A stretch of 64,000 nt of DNA from Ceraceosorus guamensis (lineage: Eukaryota; Basidiomycota; Exobasidiomycetes; Ceraceosorales; Ceraceosoraceae), in assembly GCF_003144195.1 (NCBI RefSeq), contig NW_020290019.1, forward strand, positions 246,509 through 310,508. The letters run 5' to 3'. Position 1 is the stretch's first letter. Each line of letters opens with the position of its first letter. The notes under the pieces are model-generated. The model saw only the letters and a program-made list of their open reading frames with translations, was not told the origin of the DNA and ran no database searches. Below, in pieces: positions 36,214 through 47,885 of this stretch. Position numbers and translations under genes: made by a program.

Positions 36214-37475
36214 TCACCTTCGGCGAGCCGACGAGGTAGCTTCGTCGTAGCCAGGGAGATCGCCGTGCTTTCCAGAATCTGGGTTTGCTCGAGGCGCTCT
36301 CGAGTCTAGCTCATTTGCGCCTGGCGCAGCTTGAATGACCGAAGCTCTTCGCTCTCGCTGCACCTCTTCCTCCTCTTCCGCTTCCCTTGCGGCGGCAGCT
36401 GCGGCCAGATCGGCCTGTCCAGGCATAGAGTCGGTCGACTGAGCCTCGCTTGCGCCCGTGATGTGCGTCGTCAATGCAGTGGAGGGAGCCGCTGTTTGTG
36501 CTGAAGTGGCTGGGGCTGGAATGCTAGCTGCTGCGTTTACACTAGATCCTGGAGGCGGCGGCGAGTAGGTAGCTAGCGGTCGGCAGAGGGGATGATTCGC
36601 TAAGCATAGCATAGCAAGCAACGCGCATGGTCGACATTTTCTTTGGACTCACGCAAAGCTTCGAAATGAGCAGATGCAGCACCTTGTTCCAACCTGTTTT
36701 TGGCCTCTTCGACCGCATCCTTGAAAAGGGACCCGCCACCTTCGTTGAACCAGATCTTGACGAGGGACATCCTGGCCGAGCTATCGTTTGTGCTTCCATC
36801 CCACAGGCCTCCGTCACGAACGGCCAAGATTCTAGCTTCGTAGTAGGCTTGACCGAATATGGGAATCATGTAGCGAGCATCTTGCCAATGATTCAACGGC
36901 ACAGAGAGGGAGTGTAGCTGAGTGGGCGCGGTTGATGTATCTTGATGCGAAGCTGATTGCTGACCGGCAAAGGGTTGCTCCAGGAAGAGCACCTGGCAGA
37001 AAGCACGTTTGCGTGCGAGGTGGACTTTAGATCAGACAACACGGTCTTATGAATGTTCTAACGCGGAGCTAATCGCTCAATGCGGACGACCAAAATTAGA
37101 GAGCACGGCGCTCACCCGCTGATTCGTGCAGAACGCCGTGCCTTTCGACTCTAGCTTCTTGCTGGACGCGCCAGACTGCAAGCTGGCCTCGATGTGATTC
37201 ACAAGCGTATTACAGGGAGGCGTATCGCAGGAAATGTCAGCAAGATTGATGTTTGAGGTGCGTGGATGACTCGTGCTGACCTGATCTGACAATGCTCGAC
37301 GGAATAGAACACCTGTGTGGAAGGACAAGGATGGTCAGTGGAAGTCGGCAGAAGCGCTGATCTGAGGCAGCAGCATTGATTGCATCGAGATGCAGCTTTG
37401 TCATTTCACCTTTTCGTGCGGCAGAGGCACAGGTCTCCTTCCATCCTCATCCACCATGGTCCAATTGAGTGCCAT
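36214..37475 (-). CDS. WBP2-like GRAM-domain protein
   Basis: Five exons (37410-37475, 37281-37312, 37116-37182, 36653-36992, 36214-36572) close in phase and give 287 residues. The start MALNWTMVDEDG followed by PVPLPHEK is the typical opening of fungal WW-domain-binding protein 2 relatives. The GRAM/PH-like core continues through KGTAFCTNQRVLFLEQPF, IPIFGQAYYEA and LVKIWFNEGGGSLFKDAV. The C-terminal part is Pro/Ala- and Glu-rich, with YSPPPPGSS and a final LPGYDEAT. In animals WBP2 uses PPxY motifs to bind WW proteins; here the final motif is PGY, not a strict PPxY. Intron 2 uses a less common GTCAGC donor, so that junction is the least certain. Its stop lies 197 bp from the convergent ABC transporter stop. 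Confidence 0.78.
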
Positions 37476-38150
37476 CTTGACACGAGTGCGTTCTGTGACT
37501 CGAGACCCCCTTGCCTCGAAGGGGTGTCGAGATCTTCTCAGCTTTGGGCACGTTGTAAGCGGGTGTAATCTGCCCTTGACAGCATTTGCACCACAGCGTC
37601 GTTGGAGAGATAATGAGGTTGAGAATCAAGGACGAAAGAAATCGGCCATACGAGTCCCGAGTCCGACGTCGGGCCTGACGGACCCCACGTTCGGGGATTG
37701 CACCTGCAAGTGCTTGGCATCCACGTGACTAAGTGCAGCAGCAGCAACAGTTGGGCCGTGCACGCTGCGAGCGTGGGTGATGGGGCTGGGCGACGCTAGG
37801 TAAAGCGCCTTCTGATGGCGCAGCACCATGCAAGCTAGCTTGCAGCAGCTACTGTACATAATAGGCAGTCAGACTGTGATGCATATAGCATCGTGCAAAT
37901 CAAGAATGCACGCAGATGTGCAAGAGGTCACCTCGATACGATGATCACGGAGGTGTCATTGCAGAGAGAGCAAGCAGCATCTCCGATCTCCTCTTCGATC
38001 ATAGCATCCAAGACCAAAACTAGCGATCTTGCTCTCCCGAGCAGAGCGCCATTTAAAAGAGACGTCGACCCAACGCGTCCGTTGTGCACCGCTTGAGTCC
38101 ACAAAAGTTCGCCCTCTTCTGCGACATCCTCTGCTGCTTAGGTCTTCGAA
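37476..38150. promoter_or_regulatory. divergent promoter of WBP2-like and SUT transporter genes
   Basis: This 675-bp gap lies between divergent start codons and carries CACGTG at 37722-37727. No gene is visible. Confidence 0.45.
37722..37727. promoter_or_regulatory. CACGTG box
   Basis: A palindromic site in context TCCACGTGACT, 247 bases upstream of the WBP2-like start and 423 bases upstream of the transporter start. Confidence 0.35.
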
Positions 38151-40488
38151 ATGGTCGGGGGAGGAGGCAGCAACCTGGGCACGGCCAATCATCGGCATCC
38201 TCATCGCCCTTCGGGCCGGATACGAGGTCCAGATGAGCTCCGGCTGCCCATGTTGACTCTCTCTGCACTAGGTGCTCAATCCATCTGGTCGCTCGAAATG
38301 GCATTCGCCTCTCCCTACCTCATTTCGCTAGGTCTCAGCGCAGCCGGTATGGCACTAGTTTTCTTAGCAGGTCCAACATCCGGGTTGATAGTCCAGCCTC
38401 TGATGGGAATGATCTCCGACCGAAGCCATCATCCCTGGGGAAGGAGAAGAGCTTTCATCCTAGCTGGAGTGATTGGCACCACTGCTAGTGTTGTTGGATT
38501 GGCCTGGGCTAGAAGCATTTCTGACTTGTTGGGAATGGGCTTGACAGCTACGAAGCTCATCGCGGTGCTTTGCATCTTTGGTATCGATGTGGGGGTGAAT
38601 GCGCGTGAGTTTGTCTGGCCAGCGCTTCCGTTGTGGCTAGAGTGCCTTACACTTGCTTGGCATACATCTCAGTGAATGCTCTGGACCGCGCCTTGGTGCT
38701 CGACCTCGTGCCTGCTACCTCTCAATCACTAGCTCATGCCTGGATGGCCAGATTGGCAGGCACAGGCTCGGTCATGGGCTTCCTGATAGGTCAAGCTCGT
38801 TTGGAGGATGTGTGGCCTTTCAGCATCGTTGCTGGGTCGCCAAGTCAGTCTTCAGGCCAGGAGGTTGATGCGGAGGTGGGCAAAATGGAAGCACAGCTCC
38901 GCGCAGTCGCGGCCCTCACGATACTCATACTCGTCGCAACACACGCTGGAACGGCATGGGCGGCTGATGAGGAGCCTTTGCGCCGCGAGTCAGCTTCTGG
39001 ATCTTACGCGCAGCATTCTCGCAAAGGTCTACATGCTATAAAGGAACACGTCAGCGAGCTGCGCGAGACTGCTTTCTCCCTTTCGAGGCCCATTCTCGAC
39101 ATCTTTGTGGTGCAGTGTGAGTAGCATCATGCATAGATGCCAATTTGCGTCAGACTGATCACGCTTCGAACTCCATAGTCTGGGCATGGATAGCTTGGTT
39201 TCCCTTTCTCTTTTACATGTCCCTCTATCTGTCCAATCTGTCTATCATTGCCGGCTCAGCTCTGACGGCTTCGACTCGATTCGCCTCACTAGTTATGGCT
39301 GCACACGCGACGCTCTCGCTTCTAGTCGCCATCTTTGTGCCGCCCGTGTTGCAGCGAACTGCGCCCAACGCGCTTCCAACTCTATGGGCTAGCAGTCTGG
39401 GGCTATTGAGCGTTTGTTTGCTCGCCACACTTCCTGCTGCTATCTTTGCCAAAGGCTTCTCCTCCACCGTCCTCGCTTGGTTCCTTGTCGTCACCGCCGG
39501 CGCGGCTTGGGCTTTGACCCATTGGGCTCCCTTTGCCATTGTAAGTGCAACGACTTCGGGCGAAAGAAAAAAAAAAACACTGCAAGCGATACTCATTCGG
39601 TTTGAAAATCTTCACTGCAGCTCGGCGTGCTCATACAGAAAGAGAGCGCTGCTCCACTGGCAGGCGAAAGCGTTGCACTCGCCCGGGTTCAAGGCAGACA
39701 CCCCGCCCATGTGAGAAGGCGTTCAGGACATGCCGTAGGTATTGAGCAAGAGCAAGAAGAAGCCGAGGGTCTGCTTTTCAGAGACCCTGACACAGATATC
39801 GCAGAGGGTGAAGGGGCCGGGACACCAAAAGGGCACGGTGGTAGAGCCGAGGGGACGCAAGCGGATGGAGTGTCGCAACAAGGAGACCATTCGAGAAGCG
39901 CGGGAGCAGGCAGAGGTCCCCACTCAGAGTCTGATGAAGATGAAGATCCAGAGGGTGTCTTGAGCTTTGCTCCCGAGGCTGTGCCCCACGTAGATGTCAG
40001 CCCGGACAGGGCAGGAACTGTTTTGGGTCTGCACAATGTAAGTGAAGCTGATGGTGCAGACGATACGAGAGAGGTATTGCTTGGCTGACGGTATTTTTCC
40101 GGGACATCTTGCAGGTCGCGATTGTGCTACCGCAATTTATCGTCACGCTCGTATCGACACTGAGTGAGCTGGGCGTGACTCGAGATGTGCTAGCTCCACC
40201 ATCGCTGACGCTAGCACGCCTATACCGCCGACGGCAGTCTTTGCCATACTGGAGCCGGGTCAATCCGCTTTACCCCGTGCTCATGCAGCAACAAATCAGA
40301 CACAGGGCTCAAATCAAGGCGCAGCGTCTCTCGCCGGAACTTCAGCCGAGGCCAGCGACTTGAAGTCCAGGCATGGACTGGCGGGACTCGTCTGCGTTTT
40401 TCTCATCGGTTCGCTTTCCTCTGCCGTCGCTTGCTTGCTGGCTCTCCGAGCTGCACGGAGGCATGCTTCGGTCCTTTCTACATCCTAG
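38151..40488 (+). CDS. SUT/SLC45-type sugar transporter (MFS, GPH family)
   Basis: Six exons (38151-38604, 38673-39116, 39179-39540, 39621-40037, 40115-40163, 40238-40488) give 658 residues. GPDELRLPMLTLSALGAQ and then ASPYLISLGLS begin helix 1. The loop SDRSHHPWGRRRAFILAG is the RWGRRRP-like signature of sucrose/maltose:proton symporters, and NALNALDRALVLDLVPATSQ matches the conserved segment of helix 4. About ten to twelve hydrophobic helices are visible in all. Exon 4 adds a large hydrophilic loop (about 130 residues, Glu/Asp/Gly-rich) before the last two helices (VAIVLPQFIVTLVST, joined by splicing to LIFAILEP). Relatives include S. pombe Sut1, an alpha-glucoside:H+ symporter at the plasma membrane. 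The substrate here is inferred to be a disaccharide. The short exon 5 was placed because it restores the conserved helix. Confidence 0.85.
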
Positions 40489-40857
40489 AGCAAAGCAGAT
40501 CCGACCCTGAAATCATGTACCTTAGACTTCCCTAATCTGCGAAAGCGGTCCATCATGTCATCATCCCACGTCACCGACTTTGTCAACGCGACATCAAATG
40601 CAATCAGAGATTAAAACCTCGTGTTCGAATTGCAGTCCATCGAGCAGTGCAAGGTGCAAGGAAATTTTTGGGTGTTGTGGGATGGGGTGAGCAGCAATGC
40701 GGCGGCGCCGTCAGCAACAAGTAAGCATTGAGCGATAGCTGCCGCATGCATGGGAAGCGTGAAGACGGTGACAGGATATGAGGATGAGCACGGGAGAAAT
40801 GAGTGGAGTGCGTGTGTGATAGCTTGGGATAGAGGCATTGATCGATCACCGGATTGT
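40489..40857. other. convergent spacer, nothing seen
   Basis: 369 bp between the stop codons of convergent genes. It should contain both 3' UTRs. No open frame of interest. Confidence 0.6.
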
Positions 40858-43800
40858 TTATGAAACGCGAACGACGACGGCACCCGGCTCCTCTTCGACG
40901 CCTCGAATGACTGGGTCGAATGCACGAGGGGCGTCGGCGAATGGCAAGATGGATCTCAGTCGAGGGCAGACGTCGCCACGCTGAGCAGCCACGCGCACAG
41001 CTTCCAAAGCCTCTTGGCAGTCCTCGCCTTGATCCGTGCCGAGCCATTCGTAACCGATGTTTTTGCGATCCTTTTTGAAAAAGCTGCGTCGTAGGGATCG
41101 CAGATGAGAACGGAGATTAGGATTTGCTGAAGTGTGTTCGTCCCCAAAGCAAGTGGTGAATTGACCGCCGTTGGCGAGAATGCGCCGAGCGGCATCATAG
41201 ATTCGACGTCCGCCCACAGTGTCCACGACGAGGTCAAAGCTGGACTCATGCAGGGAATTGATTGCCCAAAGCGGTTCCCCAATGACGACTTCGTGTGCAC
41301 CATTGGCTTCGCATACCGCGACACCATCGGATACCGAAGCAGGGCACTGTGCAACGACGATGAGCCCAAGAGGGGCGCACTCCTGCATTGTCAGAAGGCC
41401 GATGCCGTCGTGTGCGTTGAGGATGAGAATGCGCGCCCCGCGCGGCACTTGGGAGCAGTGATTCTGCATGAGCTGATAAGACATGACTCCTGTCGCTGGT
41501 AACGCGGCAATCTGTTCCGTCGTCAAGCAATCTTCGGGTGCTTTTGCGATGAGGTTCTGCTCGATGACCATGAACTCTGCAAGAGCACCTGACTTCTTCG
41601 CGGTCTGCAAACCGAAGACGACATCTCCCCGGCGTACTTTCTTGACCTCCCAACCTGTCTCCATGACACGACCGGAGAACGACCGGCCTGGGACGAAACC
41701 GTAAGCGCTTCCATTTCTAACTTTCTCGCGCAGCACCGTCCTATCGAACTCATCGATCGCTACTGCGATGACTTGGCACAGGACTTGAGTCGAAGTGAGC
41801 TTGCGCGGCGGTGGAGTGTGGGAGCTGAGCGCCATCGTCGTTTGTCCAAGCTCATCCTGTAGATGCTCCGGCACCTCAGAGGAAGTACGAGGTGCGCCAG
41901 AGCCGGCGAGAGGACCCGCCGGTGCGTCAATCGAGCGCCTCTTGCTTTGTGACTTGGCCTCTTGCATGAAAGCTCCGCTCGCCACAGATACCGTGTTCAT
42001 AGTCGTGCGAGCGTAAAGCCTATCGTCGATTGTGTTTTGAGAGCGAAGAGGATCCTTGGGCCTATAGGAGGCCGTGGGCACCGCTGGCAGGCTCATAGCT
42101 GACTGCGAAGCCGACCAGCCGCTCTCTCTCGATGCCGCCGACTCTGGATAGTAGCGGCCATGACCGTCAACGCTTTGGGTCGCAGGTGAAGCCGAGCCTC
42201 GGCGATCGCCAAAATGAACGGGACTGCTTGCACCGTCCATGCTCAGCCTCGACCGAGGGACCGGTAAATAGGCATCAGTGGCGGCACCAATCGGGGCGCT
42301 CCGCACAAGGGCAGGAGTTGCTCCGATAACGATGCTGCTGTTGCTTCTCGACGCCATGGAGGCAGGCACGCTGTTGTACACAGATGCGTGCCCCGAGCTA
42401 GGTCCTACACTGACCGGAACAGGACTTGGTCCACGACCATACGCGCCCACTGGGTTGAGGCTTGTTGGACTTGCGTCGTTTTGCAATGGGCTGGGTACCG
42501 CGTATTCGCTAATCGGACTGCTTTCCCACTCGTTGATGGCGGACATGACCGCGGTCCTTGCCTGGCCACTCGGACCTGCGGACAACGTCCGTATCTTTCG
42601 GGGATGAGGTGCGTAAAGACGAGAGTAAGAGCCGTCCGATACCGCGCTTCCGGCCGCTGAAGACACAACAGATCCAGGGGCTGAGATGCTGGGCGCAGGC
42701 GAGGGCGAGCCGGATGGAGAAGCTGACCGCGACGCGGAGAGCTGCGAGCCTGCGTTCGACTCCGTGTGGGTTCCTACGGACGACAATACATCCTCATCAC
42801 GCACGCTGCCAGGCGCGCTGGGTAGGGTGGGTATCTTTGGGACAGGAGGGGCGTCCGGTGCAGCCTGCATGAACGATGCGAAGCGCGACTGTCAGTTGTA
42901 GGACTACAATCTTGACGCATCGCCGAAGCGAGCACTCACCGTCTTGGCCTTTCGAAGCGAACTCTTCTCCTTGCCTGCTTTCTTCGAGCTCTTCTTGCGC
43001 TCCACCAAAGGCGCAGCCTCCGCGGACGTGGCATGGGGCACATCACTCGACGCGACTGGAACACTGCTCGTCCGTCGCGCCGAAGAGGCGACCGTCGTGG
43101 CGACGAGGCCTGGCGGCAAACTCAGACCTTTGCCGGTGTACACTTGGTAGCTGACAGGACGCTTCGTCGATGTCGAAGCTGAGCGCGCAAGGGTGTATGA
43201 GGAACCCGCAGTTCCCTCACCCGGCTCCGAGGCTGCAATTGAGCTGCGTTTGCGACTTGTAGACTTGGTCGATGAGGAGCGACGGAGCACGCCAGGTCTG
43301 CCCACTTCCTCAGCCGTGTCATTGTCCTCCGCGAGTGGCTCTGTCGCAGGAGGACGCGAGGCACCGAATGAGGGTCGAGACTCTAGTGCTGGTGGAGTCG
43401 GCGGAATAAGGTTCACGTAGTGCGGCTCAGATTGCTCGCGCGCTTGAGGGGTGCGTGATCCGAAAGTGGGCTCGGGCCGGTTGACAGCAAGGGGTGTGGT
43501 GTCGTCAGGGAGGTTTTCTGAAGCTACTGCATTCTCGAAGGAGGGAACGGGAGGCATTGGCAGCCTTTTGCTCAACGCGCCGTCTTTATCCACCACTGCG
43601 GCTGGCTGGGAAGACGGCACTGCTTGCGACTCTAGCGCTGGTTCTACCTCTTTGCCTTTGCCTTTGTTCAAAGCTGGCGCACGTTGGTCGAACAAGGGTG
43701 CGTGGCTGACCAAAACGTCAGAGGCGGATGGTGTAGAAATATTGGTACTCAACGCGCTTTCGCCAGACCACAGGTCTTCCATCGGCGAGTCGCCAACTGT

Positions 43801-46800
43801 CTCACGACGAAGTGCCGGAGTGGCAAGAGGAGCAGATGCAGGTGCAGGAATATCCGCGGACTGCACAGAGTGTTCACGAGAAGGCGAAAGTGATGCAGCG
43901 CCCGCTGACGCTGTGGCAGAATCAGAAAGCCCACGGCTTCAGTTCCCGACGAACTACTGCAACTTCTGAGGAAACAAGACTCACGCTTGGAGGACTGATC
44001 ATCGTTCAGTGCTGACAGGTCAGGAGCAGTAGTAAACTTCAAGGTCGAGGCAAGGCTGGGCAGGGTGTGAGGTGCCAGAGGAGACTCTGGTGCGTCCAGA
44101 TATGCCGACGTCGCAGAAGGCAATGGCGGACTGGCCTGCGATGCCGGCAGCCCATCCACTGATGTCGCTACAGCAAGCTTAGGCAAGGTCAAAAACGCAG
44201 CTCTGTTGAGTGGATCTTCCCTTGGGGTGACGTCAGGAGTAACGAACTCGTTTGCCGATTCGAATCCGTCTGTGCTGCTACCTCCAGGCGAAGTCAGCCC
44301 GCTAGACACGCGATACAAGGCATCAGGCCGCTGCGGCGAGAGGTCCAGGTCGGTGCTTCGCTCAAGCGGGTCTGGATGCTGATTCGAGCCTTGTACCTTG
44401 CCGGGGGCTGGATTCGCGAGTGAGTCGCCTCTGAAGGGCTCGCTCGACTGCACATTGCCCGTTCCTTGAGCAAGCTGCGCTTTGCGCTCCGCTTTGGCAA
44501 TCTTGCGCTCTTTCTTTGCCCATGCTGAAGGTGGCGCTTTGGACGCCTCCTGAGCCTCGTCATTTTTGAAGTCGTCCTTGTCATCGTTGGCAAAGGTAGC
44601 CTTGGAAGCACCTCCTCTCCTCGATTTCTTTTCCCGCTTTTCGTCCTTACCAGGCGAGCCAAAATTGAAGAGCGTGTCGGCAAGCGACTTGGAGGGCTTC
44701 GGTTTCAAAGCTGACTTGGCAGGAGCAGGCTTGTCCTTGCTTTTTGTATCGGCGGGCGTCATGGTCGTAGCGGAATCGTCCGCAGACGAAGATTCAGCGA
44801 GAGAGCCCTCTCTTGGCGGCGTCTTGAAAAGAGCGGCAGACAAGCTTGCAGGTAGAGTGCTGCGCGTGTCCTCGGGTGGAGGACTAGCCTTGGCTGGCGA
44901 GTCAGCTTCCAGCCTTCCCTGGCGAATCTCTACGCCACCCATATCTGATGGCTTGGCACCACGCGGCCGAGGTCTGTCAAGAATACTGACTGGAGGCTTC
45001 GCAGCCGCAGAGCTTGCTTCGCTCTGCCATGCGCTCCCAGCAAAGAGGCTTTTGTATTGCTCGGCAGGGCTACCCACCGAGTCCAACGTGCCGGCGCTCG
45101 CTGCAGAGGCCTGGCGAGCGTGCGAAGCGCTGTGTGAATTGTGAGTCGAAGCGAGCAAGTCGGCGCGGCTGCGCACAGACTTGTCGTCTGCCTGGTTGAG
45201 GAGCCACGCAGCAGCGAAGCTTGGCGCAATGCCGCTCTCCAAGCTCTTCGTCTCGGCAACGTTGCCGGCCGCAGTCTGACTGAGCTCCGCGCGCTGCTGG
45301 CGAATTTGTATCAGCCGCTCGTGAACAGACGACTCGGCATTCGAGCCTTTGCCACTGTTCTGAATGATCGAAGACCTGTTTGTGTTGCCGGTGCGGGCAG
45401 CCTCTTGCTGTTTGGCGCTCGCATCAAGCCCCAATCGATCGATTGTAGTGTCCGACCAATTCCTGCGATCGAACGTGTCCAACATGCCTGCCAGACTGTC
45501 GCCAAAGAAATCATCCCCCACCTTGATGGATCGAAGCCTCTCCAACTCCAGTTGCGCCTTGGCACGCAGTTCCGCGTCATCTTCCGAACGCTCACCAGCG
45601 CTGTCAGAGTCCCCATCTCGCATGCGCATGCGACGCGAGGACGAAGCTTGCGATGGCGCTCGACTGCCTCGCAGCATGTTGCTGATGGCAAACGAAGCGC
45701 CGAGGCTGAGATCGCTGAGCCGTCTAGGTAGAGTGCTAGGCCGGATGGACGACGCGCGACTCGCCGGTCCGCTGGCCCCACTGCTCTTCCGTGAAGCCGC
45801 TTCCGAGTCTGTTGTATCCGAATCCTCTGCGTCAGATTCTGCTTTGCGATCGCTATCGCTCTGCTTAGCGGGGGCCACTTCAGCACTCCGCTCCTGCGAA
45901 GGTTTGGGTGGCAATGATGGCGCAACGCTCTCCGCGGATGCAGTAGAGGCCAATGGGCCTTGTGTGATGGGCCCCTCTTCGCTAAGACTTTCCTCGCTGT
46001 CGCTGTCCGTCTCTTCCCGTGTTATTTCGGCAATTGGTCGATGATCCTTGAGTAGAGCTTGATTCGGGACGTCCTCTACACTGATGGCAGGAGTTACGGA
46101 AGTGGCTTGCTGATTGACCTCCGCAGCCACATTGGTGCCCGCAACATTCGACTTTTTCAAGGCAGCTGCGAAAGCAGAGTGTCGGGCTTGCGGAACAGGC
46201 GGGGAGCGCGGCCGCATTTCATGTCCACCTGCGCTGCTGCTGTCCTCATCCTCTTCCACCAAAGCATCGAGCATCGGGACTTGACGAGGCGCCGTCTCAT
46301 CGCTTTCTTCCGACTCCGTTCCAGATTGGGATTCCTCGCCTGAAGATTCTGATTCGTCATCTTGTCCTTGAGCTGCTGATGGTGACGGGGGCAAGTCCCG
46401 ATGGAGAGATGCAGAGGAAGCTGGCCGCGGAGGTTGGACAGCGGCCGGCGTTTGCGGGACTACGCTGGAGGCCGGAGCTGGCTGAGCAACTGCCTGAGCA
46501 TGGCTTTGCAGGTGCTGTTGCACAGCAAGTGTGTGCACCGAGCCATTCGAAGGCGCAACGGCATTCAAGGCAGCTGCGTGCTGTTGGACGGCCCAAGCAT
46601 GTTGGTCCAGAGGCTGTGTGTGCGCGGCCTCGGGTCGCGCTGGAGGATGTGAAGTGGCCAGACTAGACACAGGTCGACTTTCGCTGGCCTCGCCAATGAC
46701 TGAGCCAGGACGAAGACCAGCATACGATTGCATCCCTTGTTGATCGACAGGCTCAGCCCCGGACTGAAGCGGCGCGCTCTGGCCAATGACTTGCGCAGCA

Positions 46801-47885
46801 GCCCTTGCGAGCAGATCTTGGTGCACCACCCCAGGGTCTCTACTTGCTTGGTCCGCCAAGGCATCCTGCTCCAACTCTCTGCGTACCCTCTCAGCTGCGC
46901 TTCTCCGCCTCTGCACTTTGGCGTCCTTTGCCGAGGAAGCGGATGCCGCCACAGCGAAACTTTGGACTCGGCCATTGACATTTTGGGGACCATTCATGCT
47001 TGCGATGAAAGCGGACCAGTCCTGCGATGCATCCTGTCCCTTTGAACTTTGTCGCTGTCGAGCTGCTTGAGCTTGCAGATCTGGGCTCGATGCGGTCGAT
47101 AGACGCTTGCCATCACGCTTCGCCGAGGATGACCGCACAGAGCCGCTTTGAGAAGGCGGCGGTGGGCTTCTGGAGCGAGCAAGGGCCGGATCTGACTGGC
47201 CTAGTGGAGCTACGCCCTGTGTTGCGAGACGACCAGATTGTGCGAGGCTAGTATTGCCGTTCATAGCCCTCAGCGCGCTCAAGTCGTGCTGTGGTAGAGG
47301 AGGAACTGGACTAGGTGATGCCATGCGTGATCTGCTGCCAGAGGGCTCCCCGTACTCGCTGAAAGTGCCATGTCGTCTTCTACTAGAGTCCGTTGCTCCC
47401 GCACCAACGCCTGCCCAGCCTGCTGCACGTCCAGAAGGAGGTTCGGCAGGTTCTGAGAAGATGCTTTCGCCCGCAATGCTAGGAGCTCTGCTTCCGCCAG
47501 ACTTGCCGAGCCCGCGAAGTGAGCCCTCCCACCATCGACTTCGGCGCCGCTCGCCTGTGACGCTGTCTGCAACCGTGCTAGGTGGCGCGATGCTGCTCGC
47601 ACCATCATCAATGATGCTGTTCTTTTTCTTGCGACCGAATCGCAAACTGCCGCCAGTCACTGATCCGCCTACAGAAGCACCTTTGGTCCTACCAAGTGTT
47701 CCCTTGGAGAACATGGAGCCGGACAGAATGCTCGAGGGCGCATTGGGCGCATTTGGAAGGTCGCTGGGAGCTTGCCATCCTCGCGGTGTCTTGCTTCGAG
47801 AGGACGAGGTCAAGTTTGGATCAGGTGCAGTGTAGGATTGGGAGGGGCGATTGAGAATGGAGTCGAGCATAGAACGTCGACCCAT
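40858..47885 (-). CDS. 2292-residue protein with C-terminal MDR (quinone-reductase-like) domain
   Basis: Three exons (43985-47885, 42940-43910, 40858-42864) join in phase to a single 2292-residue protein. Residues 1 to about 1970 are almost entirely low complexity: Ser/Pro/Ala-rich with acidic stretches (EESQSGTESEESDE), basic KKNSIIDD-type spots and repeated RPxS patches. From about residue 1980 to the end lies a medium-chain dehydrogenase/reductase fold: GRSFSGRVMETGWEVKKV, RRGDVVFGLQ, AALPATGVMSYQL, ARILILNAHDGIGLLTMQE, FDLVVDTVGGRRIYDAA. Zinc-ligand cysteines of alcohol dehydrogenases are absent and the usual GxGxxG turn is altered to NAHDGIG, so NADPH binding is doubtful. This resembles quinone-oxidoreductase/Ast1-like MDR proteins that may serve as scaffolds. 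Start is the ATG at 47885; a 60-codon frame at 47821-48003 overlaps it and could hint at an alternative 5' exon. Confidence 0.78.

Noticed and set aside
45364-46044. 226-codon plus-strand frame
   Set aside because: Shadow of the Ser-rich part of the MDR-fusion gene; no recognisable domain.
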